A DNA stretch of 64,000 nucleotides from Burkholderia puraquae (GTDB taxonomy: Bacteria > Pseudomonadota > Gammaproteobacteria > Burkholderiales > Burkholderiaceae), in assembly GCF_002099195.1 (NCBI RefSeq), contig NZ_NBYX01000005.1:372001-436000 (forward strand), read 5' to 3'. The stretch's first letter is position 1. Every line of letters starts with the position of its first letter. Shown here piece after piece: positions 1 through 11,153 of the stretch. A model generated the notes under the pieces. That model was given only the letters and a program-made list of their open reading frames with translations, made no database searches and was not told the DNA's origin. The position numbers and the translations under genes are program-made.

Positions 1-651
1 GCCGGCGTCGCGGGCCTGGTCGCCGGTATCGCCGCGCGGCCGGTGCTCGGCAACCTGATCGCCGGGCTGCAGATCGCGCTCACGCAACCGATCCGGCTCG
101 ACGACGTGGTCGTGATCCAGGGCGAGTGGGGGCGCATCGAGGAGATTACCGGGTCGTTCGTGTCGGTGCGGCTGTGGGACCAGCGGCGCCTCGTCGTGCC
201 GCTGCAGTGGATCATCGAGAACCCGTTCACGAACTGGACGCGCAGCAGCGCGGAAATCATCGGCACGGTCTACCTGTCGGTCGATTACCGCACGCCGCTC
301 GCGCCGCTGCGCGAGGAGCTCGCACGGCTCGTCCATGCGGCGCCCGAGTGGGACGGCCGCGTGCAGGTGCTGCAGGTGACCGACGCGACGGAACGCACGA
401 TGCAGTTGCGCGCGCTCGTCAGTGCGGCCGATTCGTCGTCGTGCTGGGACCTGCGCTGCCGTGTGCGCGAAGGGTTGATCGCCTACCTGCAGGACCGCTA
501 TCCGCAATGCCTGCCGCGCAGCCGGATGGAACTGTATCCGCATGATTCCGCGCCGGACGCGCCGAAGCCCGAACGGCCGCACGCGCGGCCGGCTGCCGCC
601 AGCACGGCGGCCAACACCGCGGCCGACCCGCAGGCTGCCGAAGGCCGCTGA
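1..651 (+). CDS. MscS-family mechanosensitive ion channel, C-terminal part (cut by window edge)
   Basis: The reading frame is open from base 1, so the gene starts before the window. The first residues (AGVAGLVAGI...RPVLGNLIAGLQIA) look like the glycine/alanine-rich pore helix TM3 of MscS. They are followed by the beta-domain stretch with LDDVVVIQGEWGRIEEI and VPLQWIIENPFTNWTR, typical of the MscS family. An alpha/beta C-terminal region follows and then a low-complexity Ala/Pro tail (about the last 35 residues). The family opens under membrane tension to release solutes in hypo-osmotic shock. Which subfamily this is cannot be judged without the N-terminal helices. Confidence 0.85.
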   Translation, partial: AGVAGLVAGIAARPVLGNLIAGLQIALTQPIRLDDVVVIQGEWGRIEEITGSFVSVRLWDQRRLVVPLQWIIENPFTNWTRSSAEIIGTVYLSVDYRTPLAPLREELARLVHAAPEWDGRVQVLQVTDATERTMQLRALVSAADSSSCWDLRCRVREGLIAYLQDRYPQCLPRSRMELYPHDSAPDAPKPERPHARPAAASTAANTAADPQAAEGR

Positions 652-681
652 ACGCGGCCCGCATGCACACCCTCCATCGTC

Positions 682-1857
<1,176 letters not shown>

Positions 1858-2096
1858 CGGGCGGCGCGGCGTGCGTGCAGGCGCCGTTGTAGCTTTGGGG
1901 GGCGGATCGGCCTGGCCGGCGGAATGTATCCTGCCTGTAACAACGCCCATAAAATGCAAGACGGGCGGTTCCGTGCAACGGGATCGCGAATAATGAAGGG
2001 ATATCCGGCTGGCGCCGCCGGCCAGCGCTGCATGGCCGCGAGCGGGAAACGCCCGCCGGCCGTGCCGCAACGGACAGGACACAGGAGACGTGGACC

Positions 2097-3161
2097 ATGA
2101 GAATTGCCCAGATCGCGCCGCTGACCGAATCGGTGCCGCCGAAGCTGTACGGCGGCACGGAGCGCGTCGTGTCCTACATCACCGAGGCGCTCGTCGAGCT
2201 CGGCCACGATGTGACGCTGTTCGCCAGCGGCGATTCGACGACGCGGGCGAAGCTCGAGCCGGTCTGGCCGCGCGCGCTGCGGCTCGACTCGTCGATCCGC
2301 GACCGGGTCGCGCCGCACATGCTGCTGATGGAGACGGTCGCACGTCGCGCGAAGGACTTCGACGTGCTCCATTTCCACATGGACTACTACTCGTTCTCGG
2401 TCTTCAACCGGCAGGAAACGCCTTACGTGACGACGCTGCACGGCCGGCTCGACCTGCCCGAGCAGCAGCCGGTGTTCGACACGTTCAACACGGCGCCGGT
2501 GATCTCGATTTCGAACTCGCAGCGCCAGCCGCTGCCGCAGGCGAAATGGCTGACGACCGTCTACCACGGGCTGCCCGATACGCTGTACATGCCGCAGCCC
2601 GTCGAACCGCGCTACCTCGCGTTCCTCGGCCGCATCTCGCCCGAGAAGCGCGTCGACACGGCGATCCGCATCGCCCGCCAGTGCGGGCTGCCGATCCGGA
2701 TCGCCGCGAAGATCGATGCGGCCGACCAGGAATACTTCGAGCGCGAGATCAAGCCGCTCTTCGCGCTGCCGCACGTCGAATTCATCGGCGAGATCGCGGA
2801 TCACCAGAAGGCCGAATTCCTGTCGGGCGCGCATGCGCTGCTGTTTCCGATCGACTGGCCGGAGCCGTTCGGCCTCGTGATGATCGAGGCGATGTCGTGC
2901 GGCACGCCGGTGATCGCATTCAATCGCGGCGCGGTGCCGGAAGTGATCGACGAGGGCGTGTCGGGTTTCATCGTCGAGGATGAAATCAGCGCGGTGGCCG
3001 CCGTGAACCGGCTGCACCTGCTGCCGCGCGCGCGCGTGCGACAGCGCTTCGAGGCGCGCTTCACGTCGCGCCGCATGGCGCAGCAGTACGTCGACGTGTA
3101 CCAGTCGGTGATCCGCGCGCAGAAGCGCTCGCGCTTCAAGGTGATCGACTCGACGACCTGA
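2097..3161 (+). CDS. Glycosyltransferase family 4 protein
   Basis: A 354-residue GT-B fold glycosyltransferase. The N-terminal half has the GT4 glycine-rich start (MRIAQIAPLTESVPPKLYGGTE). The C-terminal half has the nucleotide-sugar donor site: FLGRISPEKRVD around residues 178-189, and the EX7E-type signature in the segment EPFGLVMIEAMSCGTPVIAFNRGAVPE cut across residues 258-285. It should transfer a sugar from an activated donor with retention, in the cytoplasm. Acceptor and donor are not readable from sequence. The start has a good ribosome site (AGGAGA, about 8 nt upstream). It stands alone, with a 240-bp upstream gap. Confidence 0.88.
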   Translation: MRIAQIAPLTESVPPKLYGGTERVVSYITEALVELGHDVTLFASGDSTTRAKLEPVWPRALRLDSSIRDRVAPHMLLMETVARRAKDFDVLHFHMDYYSFSVFNRQETPYVTTLHGRLDLPEQQPVFDTFNTAPVISISNSQRQPLPQAKWLTTVYHGLPDTLYMPQPVEPRYLAFLGRISPEKRVDTAIRIARQCGLPIRIAAKIDAADQEYFEREIKPLFALPHVEFIGEIADHQKAEFLSGAHALLFPIDWPEPFGLVMIEAMSCGTPVIAFNRGAVPEVIDEGVSGFIVEDEISAVAAVNRLHLLPRARVRQRFEARFTSRRMAQQYVDVYQSVIRAQKRSRFKVIDSTT

Positions 3162-3179
3162 CGCGCGACACGGGCGGAT

Positions 3180-3216
3180 AAAAAAACGGCGATGCCCGCA
3201 AGGACATCGCCGTTTG
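3180..3216 (-). terminator. Intrinsic terminator of the YSC84-type lipoprotein gene
   Basis: An 11-bp inverted repeat AAACGGCGATG / CATCGCCGTTT (3184-3194 and 3205-3215) with a T-run on the minus strand at 3180-3186. It lies just past the minus-strand stop. On the plus strand it has only three T residues, so it is probably weak for the convergent glycosyltransferase gene. Confidence 0.8.
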
Positions 3217-3257
3217 CGCATGGCCCGCGCACGATGTGCGCGGGCATGGCGTCAGCG

Positions 3258-3845
3258 TCAGATCTTGAGCTTCGTGACCTTCGTGCCGTTGATCGACACG
3301 TCGCCCATCAGGCCCGCGTTCGTCAGCACGACGACCTGAACCGGTGCGGTGGCCGTGTTGGAATCGACTGCACCGTTCGCGCCCATCTTCACGAGCGCGA
3401 CCGACGCGCCGGCGCCGGCTGCCCAGCCGTCCGAGCCGCGGAATTCGTCGAGCGCTTCCTGCGTCATGAACAGGAACACGATCGCCTTCGACTGTGCACC
3501 GGCCTGCAGGCCGACCGACAGCGACGACGTGTTGTAGTAGCCGACCGTGCTGCCGCCGACGCGCAGTGCGCCGTTGCCGGACTGGCCGCCGACGATGAAG
3601 CCGGCCTGCAGCACGTCCGGGAAGACGAGCACGCCGCGCGACTTCGCGACGAGTTCACGCGAACCCTTGACCGTGGAGTACATGCGCGACAGCGTGGCGT
3701 CGACACTCGAGTCGATTGCCTGGCGCTTCGACGCGTTGGTGGCGGCGTTGTCCGGCTTGTCCGGGGTGGTGGTGCAACCGGTGAGCGCGAGGCTACCGAC
3801 GATGAGCGCAGCGGCGGCTTTCAGCACAAGATTCCGTTTTTGCAT
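3258..3845 (-). CDS. YSC84/BPSL1445-type lipoprotein
   Basis: A 195-residue secreted lipoprotein. The signal peptide has a short basic N-terminus, a hydrophobic core and a lipobox LTGC with the lipidated Cys at residue 24. The mature part carries the YSC84 (SYLF-type) domain: FPDVLQAGFIVGGQSGNG, GYYNTSSLSVGLQAG and the AIVFLFMTQEALDEF segment. The family is widespread in Burkholderia, where it is annotated as BPSL1445 lipoprotein. In eukaryotes the domain binds lipids or actin; the bacterial role is not settled. The gene stands alone and ends at a strong terminator. Confidence 0.85.
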   Translation of the reverse strand: MQKRNLVLKAAAALIVGSLALTGCTTTPDKPDNAATNASKRQAIDSSVDATLSRMYSTVKGSRELVAKSRGVLVFPDVLQAGFIVGGQSGNGALRVGGSTVGYYNTSSLSVGLQAGAQSKAIVFLFMTQEALDEFRGSDGWAAGAGASVALVKMGANGAVDSNTATAPVQVVVLTNAGLMGDVSINGTKVTKLKI

Positions 3846-4075
3846 CGTTCTTCTCCATCGGATGATGTTCGGAGTGAGTCTCGCTCAGGGAGCGGATCAC
3901 GTCGGCAGTTATATCACAGCGGATTACAGCCTCTTTTCGTCGCGGCGTAAAAAAGCGTCAAATCGTGTTGGGATGTCGCGGCGTGCCAACGGACGAACCG
4001 GTGCCCGCGCGCCGACGCCGGGCCGGCATGCCGGAAACACGGCGGTCGCTCGGATGGCGGCGCCTGCCGCGCGCA

Positions 4076-4525
4076 TCAGTGCGTGACAGGTGGAACGGGC
4101 GGCTTGAGCGGGGGGCGGCGCAGCGCGCGGCGGATCAGCGCGATCACGACGCCGCAGGCGAACAGGAACGCGGCCGGCACGACCCAGTAGCCGACGAACG
4201 CGTGCCACAGGTAGCCCGCGAGCGTATTGCGGCGCACCACGTATTCGTCGCGGGCCGCCTGCTGGCGCGGCGCATTGGCGGCGAGCACGTCGGCCGGGCA
4301 GCCGGCCGCGCGCGCCTCGTCAGGATCCCCATGGCACTTCGCGGCGGCGCCGGCTGCCTGTTGCGCGTCGGTGAGCTGCCAGGTGGTCAGCGCGAGCTGC
4401 AGGTCCGCCTTGTTGTATGCCATTTCCTCGCGGATCTCGCGCACGGCGACGATCGCAACGGGCACGGCCCAGAATACGATCACGATCAGCCAGCGGCGGA
4501 ACCAGCGGTGTTGTCTCCATGCCAT
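4076..4525 (-). CDS. Hypothetical membrane protein with two transmembrane helices
   Basis: A 149-residue protein I do not recognise. One hydrophobic helix lies at about residues 12-28 (LIVIVFWAVPVAIVAV) and a second at about 112-132 (YWVVPAAFLFACGVVIALI). The roughly 80-residue loop between them is charged and holds two cysteines (KCHGDPDEARAAGCPAD) that could form a disulfide if it faces the periplasm. The tail is basic and proline-rich. Codon use matches the neighbours and the frame is intact, so the gene looks real. Nothing around it suggests a function. Confidence 0.6.
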   Translation of the reverse strand: MAWRQHRWFRRWLIVIVFWAVPVAIVAVREIREEMAYNKADLQLALTTWQLTDAQQAAGAAAKCHGDPDEARAAGCPADVLAANAPRQQAARDEYVVRRNTLAGYLWHAFVGYWVVPAAFLFACGVVIALIRRALRRPPLKPPVPPVTH

Positions 4526-4725
4526 CCATGCCTCCGTTTGACGCGTGTGCGCGTCTGTCTCGAGGGCGGCCCGATGGCGCTTCTTGTACTTGGATGGGCC
4601 GCGTTGCAGCCATCATAGAAGAAAACGCGGCGAATTGCCGCACCATGTGGCGGCGCCGGTACGGCGGGCCGGGAAAGCGGGGCGGGAGAGGTCGGGGCGG
4701 GGTGCGTCGATGCGCATGCAACGAA

Positions 4726-4765
4726 AACAAAAAATGCCGCGCCCGCCGAAGCGGTGCGCGGCATT
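4726..4765 (-). terminator. Intrinsic terminator downstream of psiF
   Basis: Inverted repeat AATGCCGCGC / GCGCGGCATT (4733-4742 and 4756-4765) with a T-rich stretch (the A-run at 4726-4734 on the plus strand) in the minus-strand reading. It follows the psiF stop by about 20 bp. Confidence 0.8.
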
Positions 4766-4785
4766 CGATACGGGAGCGCCGGAAC

Positions 4786-5076
4786 TCAGGCTGCCGGCTG
4801 GCTGCTCAGGCAGCTCTTCATGAACGCCTTGCGGTCGTCGCCTTTCTTGCCGGTGGCTTGCGTGTTGCACGCCTTCATCTTTTCCTGCTGCGTCATTGCT
4901 TTCGCGGGCTTGGCCGACAGGCAGTCCTTCATGAACGCCTTGCGTTCGTCGCCCGTCTTGCCGGCGGCCTGGGTGTTACAGGCCTTCATCTTGTCCTGCT
5001 GGCTGTTCGCCGCGAATGCGGGGGAAGCCAGCATCCCGCCGAGAAGCACGGCGGCTACGAGCGATTGGATTTTCAT
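4786..5076 (-). CDS. psiF: PsiF family protein (phosphate-starvation-inducible type)
   Basis: A 96-residue exported protein. The start at 5076 (MKIQSL...) is preferred because it opens a clean signal peptide ending ASPAFA-A and has GGGAG about 7 nt upstream; the longer frame adds an unlikely N-terminus. The mature protein is two copies of the PsiF repeat (QQxKMKACNTQAxGKxGDxRKAFMKxCLS), offset by 37 residues, each with two cysteines. In E. coli psiF follows phoA and is induced by phosphate limitation; its biochemical role is unknown. I saw no convincing PhoB box upstream. Confidence 0.85.
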   Translation of the reverse strand: MKIQSLVAAVLLGGMLASPAFAANSQQDKMKACNTQAAGKTGDERKAFMKDCLSAKPAKAMTQQEKMKACNTQATGKKGDDRKAFMKSCLSSQPAA

Positions 5077-5334
5077 TTCGACACTCCCATGGGGTGAATT
5101 GCGTTTTATCGACGCCGTCACGAAGCACCGCGCGATGAGGATAGGGCCGCATCGCACCGCGCGCTCCGATTATGGCAAATCAATGTGAAAACACCAAAAC
5201 GGCACTTCCTATAACGTTGCGGGCACCACGGCCGTTGACGGCCCACCCCGCAGGATGATCGGGACAAACCATGATCTGCCGCGGCCGGCCTCGGCCGCCG
5301 CGCCGGAACCTGCCGGATCCCGGCCGCGAGCCTT

Positions 5335-5348
5335 TACAATCGCGGCCA
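5335..5348 (+). promoter_or_regulatory. Candidate -10 element directly before the asparaginase start
   Basis: TACAAT at 5335-5340 is followed by only 7 bases before the ATG. Transcription would start at about the A of the start codon, giving a leaderless or nearly leaderless mRNA. No Shine-Dalgarno sequence is present. The -35 region is weak. Confidence 0.45.
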
Positions 5349-6370
5349 TGAATACTCCGAATTCCGCTTCTCCTTCGTCCGCGGCGAGCCTGCCGCGCAT
5401 CGCCGTGCTGGCCACCGGCGGCACGATCGCCGGCGCCGCGCCCGACGCGGCCAGCACGGCCGGCTACCAGGCCGGCGCGCTCGGCGTCAATTTCCTGGTC
5501 GACGCGGTGCCGGCGCTCGCGTCCGTCGCGCGCATCGATGCCGAGCAGATCGCCAGCATCGACAGCAAGGATCTCGCGCTGCCGCTGTGGAACACGCTGG
5601 CCGCGCGGATCGACGCGCTGATGGCCGACCCGGCGGTCGACGGCATCGTGATTACCCACGGCACCGACACGCTCGAGGAAACCGCCTATGCGCTGCACCT
5701 GGTCGTCAAGGGCGACAAGCCGGTCGTGCTGACGGCCGCGATGCGGCCGGCGACCGCGCTGTCGTCCGACGGCCCGCTGAACCTGCTGAACGCGGTGACG
5801 GTGGCCGCGCATCCGTCCGCGCGCGGGCAGGGCGTGCTGGTTGCGTTCAACAACCGGATCCACGGCGCGCGCGACGTCGTGAAGACGAGCACCTATGCAG
5901 TCGATGCGTTCCAGTCGCCGGAACTCGGTGCCCTCGGCTGGGTGCAGGACGGCCGGGTCGAATTCGCGCGCCGCGTCACGCGTTCGCGCGACACGCAACT
6001 GGCGATCGCCGCAGCATGGCCGCCCGTCGAAGTCGTCGCCAGCTATGCGGGCGTGGCGCGTACCGCCGTCGATGCGCTGGTCGCGGCCGGCGTGCGCGGT
6101 CTTGTCGTCGCGGGCACGGGCAACGGCTCGATTCATGCGACGCTGCAGGCGGCGCTGGCCGATGCGGTGAACGCAGGCGTTGCGGTGGTTCGGGCGTCGC
6201 GCGTCGGGTCGGGGCACGTGATGCGCAACGGCGCCGCGAGCGACGATGCGCTCGGCTTCGTGAGTGCAGGGTCGCTGAACCCGTTCAAGGCACGCGTGCT
6301 GCTGATGCTCGCGCTCGCGAACGGCATTCACGGTCGCGACGAACTGCAACGCATGTTCGATACGTGGTGA
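5348..6370 (+). CDS. L-asparaginase (type II-like asparaginase/glutaminase family)
   Basis: A 340-residue enzyme that hydrolyses asparagine to aspartate and ammonia. Both threonine signatures are present: IAVLATGGTIAG near residues 18-29 and GIVITHGTDTLEETA near residues 99-113, with the catalytic Thr and the TDT triad. The start at 5348 is chosen because the family motif begins soon after; the longer upstream frame (from 5255) has no ribosome site. No cleavable signal peptide is evident in the Ser/Pro-rich N-terminus, so a cytoplasmic location is more likely than the periplasmic site of classical AnsB. It stands alone and ends at a bidirectional terminator. Confidence 0.92.
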   Translation: MNTPNSASPSSAASLPRIAVLATGGTIAGAAPDAASTAGYQAGALGVNFLVDAVPALASVARIDAEQIASIDSKDLALPLWNTLAARIDALMADPAVDGIVITHGTDTLEETAYALHLVVKGDKPVVLTAAMRPATALSSDGPLNLLNAVTVAAHPSARGQGVLVAFNNRIHGARDVVKTSTYAVDAFQSPELGALGWVQDGRVEFARRVTRSRDTQLAIAAAWPPVEVVASYAGVARTAVDALVAAGVRGLVVAGTGNGSIHATLQAALADAVNAGVAVVRASRVGSGHVMRNGAASDDALGFVSAGSLNPFKARVLLMLALANGIHGRDELQRMFDTW

Positions 6371-6413
6371 CCGGGTGATCGAAACGCGCCGCACGGCGGT
6401 GCGCGCCGCCATG

Positions 6414-6443
6414 AAAAAAAGCAGGCCAATGGCCTGCTTTTTT
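6414..6443. terminator. Bidirectional intrinsic terminator (asparaginase / kbp-like gene)
   Basis: A perfect hairpin GCAGGCC-AAT-GGCCTGC (6421-6437) flanked by seven A on the left and six T on the right. It works in both directions between two convergent genes. Confidence 0.92.
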
Positions 6444-6465
6444 CGTATCAGCCCGGCAAGAATGC

Positions 6466-6936
6466 TCAGGACTGCGGCGGAATCACGAGCTTCTGGCCCG
6501 GGTAGATCCGGTCCGGGCTCGACAGCATCGGCTTGTTCGCCTCGAAGATCGCCGGGTACTTGTTCGCGTCGCCATAGACTTCCTTGGCGATCGCCGACAG
6601 CGTGTCGCCCGGCTTCACGTCGTGGTACTGCACTTCCGGATCGTCCGGCTGGAGATCGTCGTCGTTGACGCCCGCGACGCCCTGCACGTTGCCGGCCGCG
6701 ACCTTGACCTTGGCTTTCGTGTCGAGGTCGGCGACGCTGCCCGACAGCGTCACGGTGCGCGATGCGCCGTCGAACGCCACGGTCAGGTTCGACGTGTCGA
6801 GACCTTGCGTGTTGATGTAGTTCTTGATGGCATCGGCCGCGGTCTGGTTTGCGGCATTCGGATCTTCCGCTGCTTGCGCGTCGGCATGACCCAGCAGTTT
6901 TTCACCCGCCTCTTTGATAAACGAAAGAAGACCCAT
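6466..6936 (-). CDS. BON-LysM protein, Kbp/YgaU-like
   Basis: A 156-residue protein with a BON domain at about residues 28-92 (DAIKNYINTQGLDTSNLTV then VTLSGSVADLDTKAKV) and a C-terminal LysM domain at about 103-153 (YHDVKPGDTLSAIAKEVYGDANKYPAIF then IYPGQKLVIP). Length and layout match E. coli Kbp (YgaU, 149 residues), which binds K+ in the cytoplasm and is induced by osmotic stress. No signal peptide is seen, as in Kbp. The name is by similarity of architecture; K+ binding is inferred. Confidence 0.88.
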   Translation of the reverse strand: MGLLSFIKEAGEKLLGHADAQAAEDPNAANQTAADAIKNYINTQGLDTSNLTVAFDGASRTVTLSGSVADLDTKAKVKVAAGNVQGVAGVNDDDLQPDDPEVQYHDVKPGDTLSAIAKEVYGDANKYPAIFEANKPMLSSPDRIYPGQKLVIPPQS

Positions 6937-7420
6937 CGTTGCACTCCTTAGGTGGTTGAAAAGAAAACGCGCCGTGAAGTGGCGAAAAAAACACCGCGCT
7001 GGGCGCGGTCACCGGAGGTGAACGCAAGCGCGGCGGTTTTCTCGAAAGGCGTGGCGAAAGTGTAGGCGTTCATGACGACGATTGCATGAAAAATCGCACG
7101 CTTGAACGTAAAGAAATGTAATACGCGAAATCCGACAGGCGGACACCCGACGACGACGTCTGACCGACCAAGGCTTCCCCGGCGTCGCCGGGTGCCGCTG
7201 CGGACCCCACCACGCCGCTCTCAGCCCAGAGCGGCGTTTTTCGCCCCGTCCCGCATGCCGTCGGCAGTGCAGGGCGGGGCGCCCCACCGTGATGCACGAG
7301 AGTCTCGCGCATCGATGCGACCGGCCGTGGCCGGTCACGTGTGTCATTCGCGCGTCCGTCATCGCGACGGACCGCGCGTTACCGCATCGACCGAAGGCAG
7401 CCGCGCGAGGCGGCCTGCGT
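6937..7420. other. 484-bp gap without a protein gene; holds an orphan terminator and other hairpins
   Basis: No convincing reading frame lies here. A minus-strand hairpin with a T-run is at 6985-7010, upstream of the kbp-like gene. A small CCCGGC-GTC-GCCGGG hairpin lies at about 7169-7183. A strong plus-strand terminator is at 7212-7241 with no plus-strand gene before it. This pattern fits a small RNA ending at 7241, but I could not find a clear promoter. Confidence 0.4.
7212..7241 (+). terminator. Orphan plus-strand intrinsic terminator
   Basis: A 10-bp perfect stem ACGCCGCTCT / AGAGCGGCGT (7212-7221, 7228-7237) followed by five T. No plus-strand gene precedes it; the nearest upstream gene reads the other way. 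Confidence 0.65.
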
Positions 7421-8311
7421 TCAGCCTGCCGTCTTCTCGATCTCGAAGTTCGACATGATCTCGAGCGCGCGCACGAGTGCCGAGTGATCCCATGCCTTGC
7501 CGCCGTGCGACGCACACACGCTGAACAGCTGCTGCGCGCTTGCCGTGTGCGGCAGGGCGAGGCCGAGCTTGCGTGCGCCGTCGAGCGCGAGGTTCAGGTC
7601 CTTCTGGTGCAGCTCGATACGGAAGCCCGGATCGAACGTGCGCTTCGTCATCCGCGCGCCGTGCACTTCGAGGATGCGCGATGCGGCGAAGCCGCCCATC
7701 AGCGCCTGGCGCACGCGCTCCGGATCGGCGCCCGAACGTGCGGCGAACAGCAGCGCTTCGCCGACGGCTTCGATGTTCAGCGCGACGATGATCTGGTTCG
7801 CGACCTTGCAGGTCTGGCCCGCGCCGTTGTCGCCGACGAGCGTGATGTTCTTGCCCATCTTCTCGAACAGCGGCTTCGCGCGCTCGAATGCCTGCTCGGG
7901 GCCGCCGACCATGATCGTCAGCGTCGCTTCGCGTGCGCCGACTTCGCCGCCGGACACCGGCGCGTCGAGGTAGTCGCAACCGAGTGCGTTGATCTGCTTT
8001 GCGAATTCCTGCGTGTCGAGCGGCGAGATCGAGCTCATGTCGATCACGAGCTTGCCGGCCGTCAGGCCCTTCGCGACGCCGTCGTCGGCGAACAGCACGT
8101 TACGCACGTCCGGCGTGTCCGGCACCATCACGACGATGACGTCCGCGTTCTGCGCGACTTCGGTCGAGTTCGCAACGACCTTCGCGGTCTTGCGCAGATC
8201 GTCCGGGATCGGGAACGCGCCGTTCACGACGAGCTGGTGGTCGCCCTTGAGCAGGTTGCGCGCCATGTGCGCGCCCATGATGCCGAGGCCGATGAAACCG
8301 ATGGTTGCCAT
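7421..8311 (-). CDS. glxR: 2-hydroxy-3-oxopropionate (tartronate semialdehyde) reductase
   Basis: A 296-residue beta-hydroxyacid dehydrogenase. It reduces tartronate semialdehyde to D-glycerate with NAD(P)H. The N-terminal Rossmann motif GFIGLGIMGAHMARNL (residues 4-19) and the substrate motif DAPVSGGEVGAREATLTIM are clear. The catalytic lysine lies in the later segment GAGQTCKVANQIIVA. It is the third gene of a gcl-hyi-glxR set on the minus strand, which takes two glyoxylates to glycerate. The start has a good ribosome site (AGGAG, 8-9 nt). Confidence 0.93.
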   Translation of the reverse strand: MATIGFIGLGIMGAHMARNLLKGDHQLVVNGAFPIPDDLRKTAKVVANSTEVAQNADVIVVMVPDTPDVRNVLFADDGVAKGLTAGKLVIDMSSISPLDTQEFAKQINALGCDYLDAPVSGGEVGAREATLTIMVGGPEQAFERAKPLFEKMGKNITLVGDNGAGQTCKVANQIIVALNIEAVGEALLFAARSGADPERVRQALMGGFAASRILEVHGARMTKRTFDPGFRIELHQKDLNLALDGARKLGLALPHTASAQQLFSVCASHGGKAWDHSALVRALEIMSNFEIEKTAG

Positions 8312-8352
8312 GTGAAAGTCTCCTATAGGGCTGAAAACGGGAAGGGCGCTAC

Positions 8353-9162
8353 TCAGGCGGCGCGACGCGCCGAACCCGGTGCGCAGCCGGCGACGCTTTG
8401 CAGCCAGCCGAGGCCTTCCGTCGTGGTGGTGCGGGGCTTGTATTCGCAGCCGACGTAGCCGGCATAGCCGAGCCGGTCGAGCAGCGCGAACAGGAACGCG
8501 TAGTTGATCTCGCCCGTACCCGGCTCGTTGCGGCCCGGGTTGTCCGCGAGCTGGACGTGGCCGATCGATGCGAGGTTGCGTTCGATCGTCGCGGCCAGTT
8601 CGCCTTCCATGCGCTGCATGTGATAGATGTCGTACTGCAGGAACAGGTTATCCGAGCCGACTGCGCGGATCACGTCGAGCCCTTCCGACGAGCGATTCAG
8701 CGCGAAGCCCGGGATGTCGAAGCTGTTGCACGGCTCGACGAGCAGGCGGATGCCTTCGCGCTTCAGCGCATCGGCGGCAAAGCGCAGGTTGTCGACGATC
8801 GTGACGAAGGTCTTGTCGCGCGCCGTGCTCGCCGACGGGATGCCGACGAGGCAGTTCAGCTGCGGCACCTTCAGCGCCTTCGCGTACTCGATCGCCCGGC
8901 CGACACCTTCGTGGAACTCGCCGACGCGATCGGGCAGGCACGCGATGCCGCGCTCGCCCTGGTCCCAGTTGCCGGCAGGCAGGTTGTGCAGCACGAGGCG
9001 CAGGCGATGCGTCTCGAGCCGCTCGGCGAGTTCCTCTTTCGCGTACGGATACGGGAACAGGAACTCGACGGCGTCGAAGCCCGCGTCGGCGGCCGCCTTG
9101 AAGCGGTCGAGGAACGGCACTTCGTTGAACAGCATGGTCAGGTTTGCAGCAAACTTCGGCAT
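8353..9162 (-). CDS. hyi: Hydroxypyruvate isomerase
   Basis: A 269-residue TIM-barrel sugar-isomerase-type protein (family length about 258). It interconverts hydroxypyruvate and tartronate semialdehyde. The start MPKFAANLTMLFNEVPFLDRF, the motifs FLFPYPYAKEEL and LVEPCNSFDIPGF and the metal-site segments FLQYDIYHMQRMEG and HVQLADNPGRNEPGTGEINY are as in Hyi. It sits between gcl (43 bp upstream) and glxR (41 bp downstream), so the three are probably one transcript. The C-terminus is a little longer than usual. Confidence 0.93.
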   Translation of the reverse strand: MPKFAANLTMLFNEVPFLDRFKAAADAGFDAVEFLFPYPYAKEELAERLETHRLRLVLHNLPAGNWDQGERGIACLPDRVGEFHEGVGRAIEYAKALKVPQLNCLVGIPSASTARDKTFVTIVDNLRFAADALKREGIRLLVEPCNSFDIPGFALNRSSEGLDVIRAVGSDNLFLQYDIYHMQRMEGELAATIERNLASIGHVQLADNPGRNEPGTGEINYAFLFALLDRLGYAGYVGCEYKPRTTTTEGLGWLQSVAGCAPGSARRAA

Positions 9163-9205
9163 GAGCTAAGCCTCTTCGGTCGGTCAGTCAAAAATGTCGT
9201 TCGGT

Positions 9206-10981
<1,776 letters not shown>

Positions 10982-11074
10982 GAATGTCTCCTTGAATGTG
11001 ATGGATCTTGCAAATCGGTCTGTTGGGGACACTTTAGGGATGCAGGAAAGGTTTGATAAGATCAGCCGAAGTCG

Positions 11075-11093
11075 CTTTTTTCGAAACTAAAAG
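11075..11093. promoter_or_regulatory. Candidate LysR-type operator between gcl and its regulator
   Basis: An interrupted inverted repeat CTTTT-N9-AAAAG containing a T-N11-A core lies in the 172-bp divergent promoter region. Its position, about 95 bp upstream of gcl and 60 bp upstream of the LysR gene, suits a LysR-type activator. A candidate gcl promoter (TTATCA, 17 bp, TAAAGT on the minus strand) lies between it and gcl. Confidence 0.35.
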
Positions 11094-11153
11094 TATGGAA
11101 TGACGGCCGGGCGTGGCTTTCCGCCGGTGCCGGAACAGAGACGGAGACGGGAG

